DNA of 64,000 nt from Chelonobacter sp050613185 (GCF_050613185.1 NZ_CP192511.1:1922001-1986000); one strand, 5' to 3'. Shown: positions 42,431-52,394, counted from the first letter of the stretch. The notes: generated from the sequence alone by a model not told the origin. A program made the numbers and translations.

Positions 42431-42447
42431 CGCTTGAAAAAGAGAAA

Positions 42448-43416
42448 TTAGCGTGCAATCTGTATAAAAATAACGCTGTTATAGGCAATATAACACAGCA
42501 ACAACAGCACACCGGCCCAGCGTTGGATATAGCCGTTTTCCGCTTTGTAACGGTAGCCGAGCAGGAATAAAAGTGCGGTCAGGAACAACATCACCGGCAT
42601 ATCGCGCGTGATAATGTCGTTTTCGGCTTGCAGGGGATGGATGGCGCCGGCAAGCCCGACCACCGCCAGCGTATTAAACAGATTGGAACCGATAATATTG
42701 CCCATTGCCAAATCATGCTGGTTTTTGCGTGCGGCGGCAATGCTGGAGGCGAGTTCCGGCAGCGATGTGCCAACGGCGACTACGGTTAAGCCGATGATCA
42801 GCTCGCTCACGCCGAAATGGTTGGCGATAGTGACCGCGCCCCAAACCAACAGTTGCGAGCTGGCAATCAGCAGGATTAAACCGAACAGTAGTAAACCGAT
42901 AGCTTTACCGATCACAATATCGTCCCGTTGGTCGTCTTCTGATAGTTGGTTGGATAACGCATTTTTGACTTTTAAGCCATCCCGAATGCTGACAAACATA
43001 AATAAGGCAAACATGGCTAAAATGATGATACCGTCAATGCGGCTAATATCGCGATCGAACAACAAACCGGCTGAAACCAAGGTCACAATCAGCAACAGCG
43101 GTAACTCTTTTTTCAAAATCGACGGCGTGACCAATACCGGGCTGATCAATGCGGTCACACCGAGAATCAGCGCGATATTGGCGATATTCGAACCGTAAGC
43201 ATTGCCGAGCGCAATTCCCGGATTGCCTTGGATTGCCGAGGTGATTGACACCACGATTTCCGGTGCAGAGGTGCCGAAACCGATAATCAACATACCGATT
43301 AATAATTTCGGCATACCGAAATAGTGCGCGGTTTGGCTGGCGCCATCGACGAATTTATCGGCACTCCAAACTAAAATAATCAAGCCGGCAATCACGGCAA
43401 GGGAAGCAAGTAGCAT
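42448..43416 (-). CDS. Sodium/calcium exchanger family protein (YrbG/CaxA)
   Basis: 322 residues with ten or more membrane spans, an inner-membrane cation antiporter. The inverted alpha-repeats of the CaCA superfamily are clear: GFGTSAPEIVVSITSA in the first half and AVGTSLPELASSIAAA in the second, each carrying the ion-coordinating Glu. In E. coli the homologue stands before kdsD; here it is alone between tRNA-Asn and ettA. AGGACATACT precedes ATG 43416. Whether calcium or another ion is the substrate is unproved. Confidence 0.9.
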   Translation of the reverse strand: MLLASLAVIAGLIILVWSADKFVDGASQTAHYFGMPKLLIGMLIIGFGTSAPEIVVSITSAIQGNPGIALGNAYGSNIANIALILGVTALISPVLVTPSILKKELPLLLIVTLVSAGLLFDRDISRIDGIIILAMFALFMFVSIRDGLKVKNALSNQLSEDDQRDDIVIGKAIGLLLFGLILLIASSQLLVWGAVTIANHFGVSELIIGLTVVAVGTSLPELASSIAAARKNQHDLAMGNIIGSNLFNTLAVVGLAGAIHPLQAENDIITRDMPVMLFLTALLFLLGYRYKAENGYIQRWAGVLLLLCYIAYNSVIFIQIAR

Positions 43417-43443
43417 AGTATGTCCTGAGGATACATAGAGCAG

Positions 43444-43480
43444 ATAAAAATAAAGCCCGTAATCATGACGATTATGGGCT
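43444..43480 (-). terminator. Terminator after tRNA-Asn
   Basis: AGCCCGTAATC pairs with GATTATGGGCT (43454-43480); on the minus strand it is followed by TTATTTTTAT. It ends tRNA-Asn transcription just upstream of caxA. Confidence 0.75.
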
Positions 43481-43546
43481 AAACACTGTCGGATTACAAA
43501 AAGCGTTTACAAAAGGAGACAAATAAAAGCTAACCGACAGAGAAAG

Positions 43547-43622
43547 TGGCTCCTCCTGCTGGACTTGAACCAGCGACATACGGATTAACAGTCCGCCGTT
43601 CTACCGACTGAACTAAGGAGGA
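43547..43622 (-). tRNA. tRNA-Asn (anticodon GTT)
   Basis: 76 nt including an encoded CCA. Acceptor strands TCCTCCT and AGGAGGA pair, the D loop TTCAGTCGGTAGAA and anticodon loop CTGTTAA are standard, and the T loop reads GGTTCAAGTCC. It is very close to E. coli tRNA-Asn. Confidence 0.97.
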
Positions 43623-44162
43623 ATTGTTCGTTTTTCGACCATGCAACCGATATGCAATTTATAGTATAGATTTATTCCGCAATGTCGAATTGAGGGGCGT
43701 ATGATAGTGAGTTCAAATTCGCTTGTCAAGAGCGTTAAAACAAAAAAACGGCAGAAATTTAATGGAATTTTTCTATCCACACCGCTTGTGGATAACTTTG
43801 TGGATTAGTTTTTGCGGAGTGGGGCAAAATACAGGAAATATGCGACTTTGCGAGATCGGCTTTCAATTTGGCTATAAAATGACATGTTTTTATTTATCAA
43901 TAAGATATGAAAAATCTAGTCTTTTTTTTATTATTTTTTTTGAAAATTTGAAGTTTGCCTCTTGACAGTTGGGAGACTGTGCAAAAAGTCAATTTTTGAT
44001 AATTGTTTTTCGAGGAAAAAAATAGCTAACCCCGTGTGTTATCGACGAAATAAGCGGATCCGTGCAAATCCTCCTGACCTCCGTATCATTCATATAAAAT
44101 TTCACTCTGAAATATGTTAAACTACCGCACTTTCGATCTTGATTTTCTAATCTGGTACTGCT
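43623..44162. other. 540-bp AT-rich gap between tRNA-Asn and uvrB
   Basis: The gap holds the DnaA-box cluster at 43773-43807, a T-rich tract near 43920-43950, and a near-perfect -35 TTGACA at about 43963 without a good -10. An 80-codon open frame (43723-43965) lacks a ribosome site and a protein-like composition. An uptake signal core lies about 30 bp before uvrB. I see no LexA box. Confidence 0.6.
43773..43807. promoter_or_regulatory. Cluster of three DnaA-box sequences
   Basis: CTATCCACA (43773-43781), TGTGGATAA (43787-43795, perfect box on the minus strand) and TGTGGATTA (43799-43807) lie within 35 bp; the first and third each differ by one base from TTATCCACA. The first is on the opposite strand to the other two. 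uvrB begins about 355 bp downstream. Confidence 0.6.
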
Positions 44163-46193
44163 ATGTCAAAACCCAATTCCAAACCGTTCAAACTGCATTC
44201 CGATTTTAAACCGTCGGGCGATCAGCCGCAGGCAATCGCCAAACTGATTGAGGGCTTGGAGGACGGTTTGGCGCACCAAACGTTGTTGGGGGTGACCGGG
44301 TCGGGCAAAACCTTTACCATCGCCAATGTGATCGCCACACTCAACCGCCCGGCGATGTTGCTGGCGCCGAATAAAACCCTGGCGGCACAGCTTTACGCCG
44401 AGATGAAGGAATTTTTTCCGGAAAATGCGGTCGAGTATTTCGTCTCTTACTACGATTACTATCAGCCGGAAGCCTATGTGCCGGCGAGCGATACCTTCAT
44501 CGAGAAAGACGCGTCGATTAACGATCAGATCGAACAAATGCGCTTGTCGGCGACCAAATCCTTTTTGGAACGGCGCGATACCATTGTGGTTGCTTCCGTG
44601 TCGGCGATTTACGGCTTGGGCGATCCCGATTCTTACCTGAAAATGATGTTGCACCTGCAAAGCGGGGCGATTATTGATCAACGCCAGATTTTATCTAAAC
44701 TGGCGGAGTTGCAATATACCCGTAATGATCAAGCCTTTCAGCGCGGTACCTTTCGCGTGCGCGGCGAAATTATTGATATTTTCCCGGCGGAATCGGACGA
44801 TGTGGCGTTGCGCGTCGAACTGTTTGATGAAGAAGTGGAACGCTTGAGCCTGTTTGATCCGCTGACCGGGCATAATTTCGGCGCAGTGCCGCGCTACACC
44901 GTTTATCCGAAAAGCCACTATGTGACCCCGCGCGAACGGGTGCTGGAGGCGATCGAACGGATTAAAGCCGAATTGGCGGAGCGCCGCCAATATCTGTTGG
45001 AGAATAATAAACTGTTGGAAGAACAGCGGATTACCCAGCGCACCCAGTTTGATATTGAGATGATGAACGAATTGGGTTACTGCTCGGGCATTGAAAACTA
45101 CTCACGTTATCTGTCAGGACGCGGCGAGGGCGAGCCGCCGCCGACCTTGTTTGATTATATTCCGAGTGACGGTTTGCTGATTATCGACGAGTCCCATGTC
45201 ACTGTGCCGCAAATCGGCGGAATGTATCGCGGCGACCGCGCGCGTAAAGAAACACTGGTGGAATACGGTTTCCGCCTGCCGTCGGCGTTGGACAACCGCC
45301 CGTTGCGTTTTGAAGAGTTTGAACGGCTTGCACCGCAGACGATTTATGTCTCCGCCACGCCCGGACCTTACGAGCTGGAAAAATCCGGGGGCGAGCTGAT
45401 CGATCAAGTGGTGCGTCCGACCGGTTTACTCGATCCGATTTTAGAAGTGCGTCCGGTGGCGACCCAAGTTGATGATTTATTGTCGGAAATCCGGATTCGC
45501 AGCGATAAGCACGAGCGAGTATTGGTCACCACCTTAACCAAACGCATGGCGGAAGATTTGACCGATTATCTGGAAGAACACGGTGTGCGCGTGCGTTATC
45601 TGCATTCGGATATTGATACCGTCGAGCGGGTGGAAATTATCCGCGATCTGCGTTTGGGCGAGTTCGATGTGTTGGTCGGGATCAACTTATTGCGTGAGGG
45701 GTTGGATATTCCGGAAGTGTCGCTGGTGGCGATTTTAGATGCCGATAAAGAGGGCTTCCTGCGCTCGGAACGCTCGTTGATTCAAACCATCGGACGCGCC
45801 GCGCGTAACCTGCACGGCAAAGCGATTTTATATGCCGATCGGATCACCAATTCGATGGAAAAAGCGATTGGCGAAACCAACCGCCGCCGTGAAAAACAGA
45901 TGGCGCACAATGAAAAACACGGCATTGTGCCACAAGCGTTAAACAAAAAAGTCGGCGAACTGCTCGATATCGGGCAAGGCGCAAGCAACAAAGCGCGCGG
46001 CAAACAGAAACTGGCAAAAGCCGCCGAACCAAGTGCGGTTTACCAACCGAAAAACGCCAAAGAGTTTGAGCAACAGGTTAAAAAACTGGAACAGCAAATG
46101 TACCAACACGCGCAAAATCTGGAATTCGAACAAGCCGCTGCGGTGCGTGATGAATTGCACCGCCTGCGGGAGCGGTTTGTATTAGGCGATTAA
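44163..46193 (+). CDS. uvrB: Excinuclease ABC subunit B
   Basis: 676 residues. UvrB is the damage-verifying helicase-like subunit of nucleotide excision repair. Walker A GVTGSGKTFT, the beta-hairpin region YYDYYQPEAYVP, DESHVTVPQ, and the helicase motifs with ATPGPYELE and QTIGRAARN are all present. The C-terminal UVR motif (EFEQQVKKLEQQMYQHAQNL, about 640-660) contacts UvrC. No LexA operator is visible upstream. The palindromic element copy 2 lies 51 bp after its stop. Confidence 0.98.
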   Translation: MSKPNSKPFKLHSDFKPSGDQPQAIAKLIEGLEDGLAHQTLLGVTGSGKTFTIANVIATLNRPAMLLAPNKTLAAQLYAEMKEFFPENAVEYFVSYYDYYQPEAYVPASDTFIEKDASINDQIEQMRLSATKSFLERRDTIVVASVSAIYGLGDPDSYLKMMLHLQSGAIIDQRQILSKLAELQYTRNDQAFQRGTFRVRGEIIDIFPAESDDVALRVELFDEEVERLSLFDPLTGHNFGAVPRYTVYPKSHYVTPRERVLEAIERIKAELAERRQYLLENNKLLEEQRITQRTQFDIEMMNELGYCSGIENYSRYLSGRGEGEPPPTLFDYIPSDGLLIIDESHVTVPQIGGMYRGDRARKETLVEYGFRLPSALDNRPLRFEEFERLAPQTIYVSATPGPYELEKSGGELIDQVVRPTGLLDPILEVRPVATQVDDLLSEIRIRSDKHERVLVTTLTKRMAEDLTDYLEEHGVRVRYLHSDIDTVERVEIIRDLRLGEFDVLVGINLLREGLDIPEVSLVAILDADKEGFLRSERSLIQTIGRAARNLHGKAILYADRITNSMEKAIGETNRRREKQMAHNEKHGIVPQALNKKVGELLDIGQGASNKARGKQKLAKAAEPSAVYQPKNAKEFEQQVKKLEQQMYQHAQNLEFEQAAAVRDELHRLRERFVLGD

Positions 46194-46244
46194 GCTGGAT
46201 AGAGGATAAAATGAAACAAAATACAGATAACTCATTCAATAAAG

Positions 46245-46350
46245 TAGGGGCGGATTAACTATCCGCCCGAACCGCACTTTGCATTTTTCTGTTGTCGATT
46301 AAATGCTTATACCGCACTTCGCAAACGGGCGGATAGTTAATCCGCCCCTA
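46245..46350. repeat. Composite palindromic element, copy 2
   Basis: Perfect 25-bp inverted ends (46245-46269 and 46326-46350, extendable by one pair) enclose 56 bp, the same sizes as copy 1 at 28545-28650. The interior aligns with copy 1 after reverse complementing, so this copy is inverted. Each arm folds on itself (GGGCGGAT...ATCCGCCC). Two arm positions differ from copy 1 and are matched by complementary changes in the partner arm. Two uptake signals lie beside the arms. It fills most of the uvrB-hrpA gap. Confidence 0.85.
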
Positions 46351-46432
46351 CAATGCAAACGCAATATTGAAGGTTATCTATAATTTGATTTTAGCTTTTT
46401 TATAACGAATAAAATTAAGATAGAGAACCATT

Positions 46433-49400
46433 TTGCAAAACCAAAAAAACAAAAAAACACAACCTAAACGCCACTCGCAACCGCTCACCCCGACGCAAAA
46501 AAATTTGTTGGCGCAATTAAACGAGGTGATGTTGAGTGATAAACGCCGTTTGAGCGGGCGGATTTACGGCTTGGGCAATATTAAAAACCAAGCGGCGCAA
46601 AGTGCGGTGGTGGCGGAAATCGAACAGGCGATTGCGGTGGCGAAAGTGCGGTTGGCGCAGCGGCAGACCGCACTTGCGATTGAATTCCCAGAGAATTTGC
46701 CGGTCAGTCAGCGCAAAACGGAAATTCTGAAAACCATTGCCGAACATCAGGTGGTGGTGATCGCCGGCGAAACCGGATCGGGCAAAACCACCCAGTTGCC
46801 GAAAATGTGCCTTGAACTGGGTTTAGGCACCAAAGGCATGATCGGGCACACCCAACCGCGCCGAATTGCGGCGCGTTCGGTGGCGGCGCGGATTGCGGAG
46901 GAGCTGAAAACCGAACTGGGCGAGTTGGTCGGCTACAAAGTGCGGTTCAGCGATCAGGTCAGCGACAAGAGTCGGATCAAATTGATGACCGACGGGATTT
47001 TGCTGGCGGAAATTCAGACTGACCGCTACCTCAATCAATACGACACCCTGATCATCGACGAAGCCCACGAACGCAGTTTGAACAACGATTTTATTCTCGG
47101 TTATCTGAAACAACTGTTGCCGAAACGCCCTGATCTGAAATTGATTATCACCTCCGCCACCATCGACGTGGAGCGGTTTTCCAAGCATTTCAACAACGCG
47201 CCGATTATCGAAGTGTCGGGGCGCACGTTTCCGGTCGAAGTGCGCTATCGCCCGTTGGCGGAGGCGGACGATCAAGACCAAATTCAAGGTATTCTGAACG
47301 CTGTTGAGGAATTGCAAGCGGAAGGGCGCGGCGATATTTTGATCTTCCTCAGCGGCGAACGTGAAATTCGCGACACCGCCGACGCATTGCAGAAACAACA
47401 GCTGCGCCATACGGAAATTTTGCCGCTGTACGCGCGCTTATCGGCGCAGGAGCAGAACCGTATTTTCCAGCCGAGCGGATTGAATCGGATTGTGTTGGCG
47501 ACCAACGTGGCGGAAACCTCACTCACCGTGCCGGGGATTAAATATGTGATCGACCCCGGTACGGCACGGATTTCGCGTTACAGCTACCGCACCAAAGTGC
47601 AACGCCTGCCGATCGAAGCAATTTCGCAAGCCTCCGCCAACCAGCGTAAAGGGCGTTGCGGACGGGTGTCGGAGGGAATTTGTATCCGCCTGTATTCGGA
47701 GGAGGATTTCAACGCCCGCCCCGAATTCACCGATCCGGAAATTTTGCGCACTAATTTAGCTTCGGTGATTTTGCAGATGACCGCACTTGGACTGGACGAT
47801 ATTGAATCCTTTCCGTTTGTCGACGCGCCGGATCGCCGCTACATTCAGGACGGGATTAAATTATTGGAGGAGCTGCAAGCCTTTAATCTGGTGAAAACCA
47901 AGCAGGGCGAACAGCGCAAATTGACCGCCGCAGGACGGCAGTTGGCGGCGTTGCCGGTTGACCCTCGGTTGGCGAAAATGGTATTGAGTGCGGCGCAATT
48001 CGGCAGTTTGCGTGAGGTGATGATTATCGTGGCGGCGTTGTCGATCCAAGATCCGCGCGAACGCCCGCAGGAAAAACAGCAAGCCGCCGATGAAAAACAC
48101 CGTCGCTTTGTCGATGAGCAATCGGATTTCTTGGCGTTTATCAACCTGTGGAATTATCTGCAACAACAGCAAAAAGCCTTGAGCAACAACCAATTCCGCC
48201 GTTTGTGCAAAAGCGAATACCTGAATTATCTGCGCTTGCGCGAGTGGCAGGATATTTATCATCAATTGCGCTTAAGCGTGCGTGAAATGGGGCTGCATAT
48301 CAATTCGACCGAAGCGGATTACGGCGCAATTCACCGTGCACTCTTGACCGGTTTGCTGTCGCATATCGGTTTGAAAGAGGCGGAAAAACAGCAGTATCTC
48401 GGTGCGCGTAACACCCATTTCTCCGTGTTCCCCAATTCGGTGCTGTTTAAGAAAAATCCGAAATGGCTGATCGCCGCCGAACTGGTCGAAACCTCAAAAC
48501 TGTGGGGGCGAATGCTGGCGAAAATCGAACCGGAATGGATCGAGCCGTTGGCAGGGCATTTGACCAAATCCAGCTACGCCGAACCGCATTGGGAAAAATC
48601 GAAAGGGGCGGTGATCGCCAGCGAAAAAGTGGTGCTGTACGGCATGCCGATTGTGGCTGCACGTCCGATTAATTTCGGCAATATCGATCCGCAATTGAGC
48701 CGCGAAATTTTTATCCAAGCGGCATTGGTTGAGGGCAATTGGAACGCACGGCATAAATTTTTCCAACAAAATATGAAGCTGATCCGTGAAGTGGAGGAGC
48801 TGGAACACAAAAGCCGTCGGCGCGATATTTTGGTGGACGAACGCCGCTTGTTTGAGTTTTACGACCAACGGATCGGGCAAGACGTGGTGTCGCAAAAACA
48901 TTTCGACAGCTGGTGGAAAACGGCGCAACAGCAAAATCCCGAGCTGCTCAATTTTGAAAAAGCGTTTTTAACCAATGACGAAGCGCAAACGGTCAGCCAT
49001 TTGGATTTCCCGAATTTTTGGCAGCAGGGCAATTTGAAGTTGAAACTCAGCTATCAATTCGAACCCGGCAGCGAGGCGGACGGCGTGACGGTGCATATCC
49101 CGCTGGCATTGCTGAACCAAGTCGAGCCGCAAGGTTTTGACTGGCAAATTCCGGGCTTGCGCCGTGAGTTGGTGATTGCACTGATTAAATCGTTACCCAA
49201 AGCCATGCGGCGTAATTTTGTGCCGGCACCGAACTATGCCGACGCTTTTTTGGGGCGCGCCGAACCGTTGGCGAAACCGCTGTTGGAGAGTTTGCAATAT
49301 GAACTACGCCGTATGACCGGGGTCACGGTTGAACCGGAATTGTGGAATGTCGAGCAGCTTGAACCGCACTTGAAGATCACCTTCCGTGTGATTGACGACA

Positions 49401-50365
49401 ACGGGCGTAAACTGCGCGAGAGCACTGATTTGGATCAACTGAAATTCGAGCTGAAAGATCAGGTGCAACAAAGCCTGTCGGCGGTGGCGGACGACGGGAT
49501 CGAGCAGAGCGGCATTCATATTTGGAATTTCGACACGCTACCGCACTTTTACCAGCAGAAAAAACGCGGCTACAGCGTGAAAGCCTATCCGGCGTTGGTC
49601 GATGAGCAGCAATCGGTCGGAATCAAGCTGTTTGAAACCGAATTCGAACAGCAACGTGCCATGCAGCAGGGCTTACGCCGTTTGTTGCTGTTGAATGTGC
49701 CGTCGCCGATTAAATATCTGCATGAAAAATTGCCGAATAAAGCCAAATTGGGCTTGTATTTCACCCCGTTCGGGCGCGTATTGGATCTGATTGACGATTG
49801 TATCGCCTGTGCGGTGGATAAATTGATCGCCGATTTTGGCGGCGTGGTTTGGGAAGAAGCGGCGTTTCAGCGCTTGCGTGATTACGTTCGCGAGAATCTG
49901 AATGAGACCACGGTCGGGATTGCCAAACAGGTCGAGCAGATTTTGACCCTGACCTTTGAGTTGAATAAACGTTTGAAAGGCAAAATGGATTTCACTATGG
50001 CATTTGCGCTGTCGGATATTAAAAGCCAGCTGGCGAATTTGGTTCAGCAAGGCTTTGTGCAACGCAACGGCTATCAGCGGCTGCCGGATTTATTGCGTTA
50101 TTTGCAAGCGATTGATAAACGGATCGACAAACTGGCGCAAGACGTGAACCGCGATCGCGCCAATATGTTGCGGGTGGAAAAAGTCAGCGAAGCCTATCAG
50201 CAACTGTTGGCAAAACTGCCGAAATCACAACCGATCAGCGATGAGATTTTGGAAATCCGTTATATGATTGAAGAACTGCGCGTCAGTCTGTTTGCCCAAC
50301 AACTGGGCACGGCGTACCCAATTTCGGATAAACGGATTTTGAACAGTATTCAGAGTGCGGGGTAG
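46433..50365 (+). CDS. hrpA: ATP-dependent RNA helicase HrpA (DEAH box)
   Basis: 1310 residues, the family's usual size. HrpA is a 3'-to-5' RNA helicase; in E. coli it rescues stalled ribosomes and processes some fimbrial messages. Motif I GETGSGKTTQLPK, motif II DEAHERS, motif III TSATID, and motif VI QRKGRCGR are visible in the first 500 residues, then winged-helix, OB and the long HrpA-only C-terminal region. The start is TTG 46433, with GAGAA upstream; the first ATG is over 30 codons inside. Convergent with ycaO. Confidence 0.95.
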   Translation: MQNQKNKKTQPKRHSQPLTPTQKNLLAQLNEVMLSDKRRLSGRIYGLGNIKNQAAQSAVVAEIEQAIAVAKVRLAQRQTALAIEFPENLPVSQRKTEILKTIAEHQVVVIAGETGSGKTTQLPKMCLELGLGTKGMIGHTQPRRIAARSVAARIAEELKTELGELVGYKVRFSDQVSDKSRIKLMTDGILLAEIQTDRYLNQYDTLIIDEAHERSLNNDFILGYLKQLLPKRPDLKLIITSATIDVERFSKHFNNAPIIEVSGRTFPVEVRYRPLAEADDQDQIQGILNAVEELQAEGRGDILIFLSGEREIRDTADALQKQQLRHTEILPLYARLSAQEQNRIFQPSGLNRIVLATNVAETSLTVPGIKYVIDPGTARISRYSYRTKVQRLPIEAISQASANQRKGRCGRVSEGICIRLYSEEDFNARPEFTDPEILRTNLASVILQMTALGLDDIESFPFVDAPDRRYIQDGIKLLEELQAFNLVKTKQGEQRKLTAAGRQLAALPVDPRLAKMVLSAAQFGSLREVMIIVAALSIQDPRERPQEKQQAADEKHRRFVDEQSDFLAFINLWNYLQQQQKALSNNQFRRLCKSEYLNYLRLREWQDIYHQLRLSVREMGLHINSTEADYGAIHRALLTGLLSHIGLKEAEKQQYLGARNTHFSVFPNSVLFKKNPKWLIAAELVETSKLWGRMLAKIEPEWIEPLAGHLTKSSYAEPHWEKSKGAVIASEKVVLYGMPIVAARPINFGNIDPQLSREIFIQAALVEGNWNARHKFFQQNMKLIREVEELEHKSRRRDILVDERRLFEFYDQRIGQDVVSQKHFDSWWKTAQQQNPELLNFEKAFLTNDEAQTVSHLDFPNFWQQGNLKLKLSYQFEPGSEADGVTVHIPLALLNQVEPQGFDWQIPGLRRELVIALIKSLPKAMRRNFVPAPNYADAFLGRAEPLAKPLLESLQYELRRMTGVTVEPELWNVEQLEPHLKITFRVIDDNGRKLRESTDLDQLKFELKDQVQQSLSAVADDGIEQSGIHIWNFDTLPHFYQQKKRGYSVKAYPALVDEQQSVGIKLFETEFEQQRAMQQGLRRLLLLNVPSPIKYLHEKLPNKAKLGLYFTPFGRVLDLIDDCIACAVDKLIADFGGVVWEEAAFQRLRDYVRENLNETTVGIAKQVEQILTLTFELNKRLKGKMDFTMAFALSDIKSQLANLVQQGFVQRNGYQRLPDLLRYLQAIDKRIDKLAQDVNRDRANMLRVEKVSEAYQQLLAKLPKSQPISDEILEIRYMIEELRVSLFAQQLGTAYPISDKRILNSIQSAG

Positions 50366-50385
50366 GTTGTCGCATTAAAATTTTT

Positions 50386-50403
50386 CCCTCCGCGTGCGGA
50401 GGG
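50386..50403. terminator. Possible terminator between convergent hrpA and ycaO
   Basis: CCCTCCG-CGTG-CGGAGGG is a perfect 7-bp stem with a 4-nt loop. On the minus strand AAAAATTTT follows, a modest T-run. Confidence 0.5.
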
Positions 50404-50428
50404 AGATCCGAAGGGCGGAAGGGATAAT

Positions 50429-52189
50429 TTATGCCCAATACCGCACTTTGGCTTGTTGCAGTTTGTCGTAGGCAGCCAATAATTTTTGATGGGCGGCGAA
50501 GTTGCTCAGGGTTTCATCCCCGGCGATTAAATCATAGAACGGATTGCCGCCGTTGATCGCACTCCAACAGGCATTGACCGCACTTTCACCGTATAAACGA
50601 CAGAATGCAGCAAAATATTGCGCCGGATCGCGCTCGCTGTCTAAATGCAATTCTAAGGATTGAATTAAACAACGGTAGTAGTTATTGCGTTCGGCGGTAA
50701 ACACCGAGGAGGTGGTATCGAGCGTCCAATTCGCCCACAGCAATGCGTTTCCCCAATCGCCGCAAGCCAGATAGAGCATGGATTTTAACTCGCCGATACG
50801 CAAGGTTTGCCAGCCGGATTTCGGTGGGGCGACGATACCGATAAATTCACGTACGCGGGTGAAATCGTCAATGCCTTGTTGGTCTAACTCGTCGAGCAGT
50901 TCTAAGTGAGTGTCGCGCTCATGATGAAAGTGCGGTAGATCCAACAGGATTTCGCGCCATTCCATGCCCATATTGTTATTGGCGTAAATCAAATCGTCCG
51001 CCGGATAAATATCCGACATGCCCGGCACGATAATGCGGCAGACATACACACCTAAATGGTTGTAGTCCATGATATAGACTTCTTTCTGTTCGGCGTTAAA
51101 GATTGACATCAGGTTGTCGAATTCTTGCTCGGTGGTGCCGGAAAAATCCCAATCGACGAACGGGTAATCGCTGTCTTGTTTGAACAGATCCCACGAGATC
51201 AAACCGCTGGAGTCAATAAAATGGGTCTCTAGGTTGGCGTGCTCGGCAACGTCAGCATTGTCAAATGACGGCGGGGTGAACACGTCTAAATCTTTCAAAC
51301 TGCGCCCTTGCAGCAGCTCGGTGACGGTGCGCTCCAATGCGACTTTAAAGTTCGGGTGCGCGCCGAACGAGGCGAAACAAGTGCCGTTGTTCGGATTGAG
51401 CAAAATCACACAAATCACCGGATATTTGCCGCCAAGGGAGGCGTCGTAGGCTAAAATAGGGAAGCCCTCTTGTTCTAAGGTCGCAATCGCTTCTTGAATA
51501 TAAGGGTAACGTGCAATGACCTCGCTTGGGATTTCCGGCAGGCTGATCGCTTCGGCGATAATTTTGTTTTTCACATGGCGTTCAAACACTTCCGATAGAC
51601 CTTGCACCCGCGCTTCGTTTTGGCTGTTGCCGGCGGACATACCGTTGGAAACGTATAAGTTGGCGATAATGCTTTGCGGAATATACACCGTTTGCTGATC
51701 GCGTTGGCGCACATACGGCATGGCGACAATGCCGCGTTCACCATTGCCGGATTGCAGATCGATCAGTTGTTCCGGTGTCAGTTCTTGGTTCGGATTGTAA
51801 TACTGTTGCAAATAGTCGTCTAAAATACCTTGCGGTAATTGATCTTCATCTTCAATCTTAAACCATTTTTCATTCGGATAATGCACGAAATCGCCGTTGG
51901 CAATCTTTGTTCCCAAAAAGAAATCGGCGAAAAAATAGTTGGTGGAAAGGCGTTCAAAATATTCGCCCAAGGCGGAAGCCAGTGCGGCCTTTTTGCTTGC
52001 GCCTTTGCCGTTGGTGAAACATTGCGGGCAATCGCTATCGCGAATATGCACCGACCACACATTCGGTACGGGATTTAACCATGAGGTTTCTTCGATATTG
52101 AAACCCAGTTGGGTTAATTTGCTTTGAAAGCGGTGAATACTGTCTTCTAGGGCGGCGTCTTTGCCGGTGATATAAGTTTGTTGTGGCAT
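50429..52189 (-). CDS. ycaO: YcaO protein (RimO-linked ATP-dependent accessory factor)
   Basis: 586 residues, equal to E. coli YcaO. YcaO proteins use ATP to activate amide backbones; the E. coli orphan type is linked to beta-methylthiolation of ribosomal protein S12 by RimO. Conserved blocks include CFTNGKGASKKAALASALGE, the Glu-rich ATP/Mg site (GEYFERLSTNYFF and NEARVQGLSEVFERHVK) and YDASLGGKYPVICV. No azole-peptide partner genes are nearby, which supports the housekeeping type. AAGAGAA precedes ATG 52189. Confidence 0.93.
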   Translation of the reverse strand: MPQQTYITGKDAALEDSIHRFQSKLTQLGFNIEETSWLNPVPNVWSVHIRDSDCPQCFTNGKGASKKAALASALGEYFERLSTNYFFADFFLGTKIANGDFVHYPNEKWFKIEDEDQLPQGILDDYLQQYYNPNQELTPEQLIDLQSGNGERGIVAMPYVRQRDQQTVYIPQSIIANLYVSNGMSAGNSQNEARVQGLSEVFERHVKNKIIAEAISLPEIPSEVIARYPYIQEAIATLEQEGFPILAYDASLGGKYPVICVILLNPNNGTCFASFGAHPNFKVALERTVTELLQGRSLKDLDVFTPPSFDNADVAEHANLETHFIDSSGLISWDLFKQDSDYPFVDWDFSGTTEQEFDNLMSIFNAEQKEVYIMDYNHLGVYVCRIIVPGMSDIYPADDLIYANNNMGMEWREILLDLPHFHHERDTHLELLDELDQQGIDDFTRVREFIGIVAPPKSGWQTLRIGELKSMLYLACGDWGNALLWANWTLDTTSSVFTAERNNYYRCLIQSLELHLDSERDPAQYFAAFCRLYGESAVNACWSAINGGNPFYDLIAGDETLSNFAAHQKLLAAYDKLQQAKVRYWA

Positions 52190-52337
52190 AGTATTCTCTT
52201 ATTAGCGGGAAAAAATTGACATTGTTGCCGCATAATAGGCAACAACCGCACTTTCGGCAAGAAACATTTGTGATAAAGCGTTATTTTTAAGCAAAAAACG
52301 ATTGAAATTTATTGTAAAAAATTTATGCTAACAAGGG

Positions 52338-52364
52338 CATTTTGAAATTTGCGATTTCAAAATG
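52338..52364 (+). promoter_or_regulatory. Perfect inverted repeat in the leader of the YegP-like gene
   Basis: CATTTTGAAAT-TTGCG-ATTTCAAAATG: 11-bp arms and a 5-nt loop, 30 bp before the start codon. No T-run follows, so an operator or leader hairpin is more likely than a terminator. Confidence 0.55.
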
Positions 52365-52394
52365 AATCAGTTAGTCAATAGCGAGGAAAATGTT

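Noticed and set aside
43773..43950. Possible chromosomal origin (DnaA boxes beside a T-rich tract)
   Set aside because: Only three boxes, and the neighbours are not the mnmG/rsmG or dnaA-type genes usual near gammaproteobacterial origins.
43723..43965. 80-codon plus-strand frame between tRNA-Asn and uvrB
   Set aside because: No ribosome site, AT-driven composition, and it runs through the DnaA-box cluster; no sign of a real protein.
43960..44162. LexA box for uvrB
   Set aside because: No CTG-N10-CAG with the usual T/A-rich centre was found; the ACAG-N8-CTGT near 43965 is in the wrong orientation.
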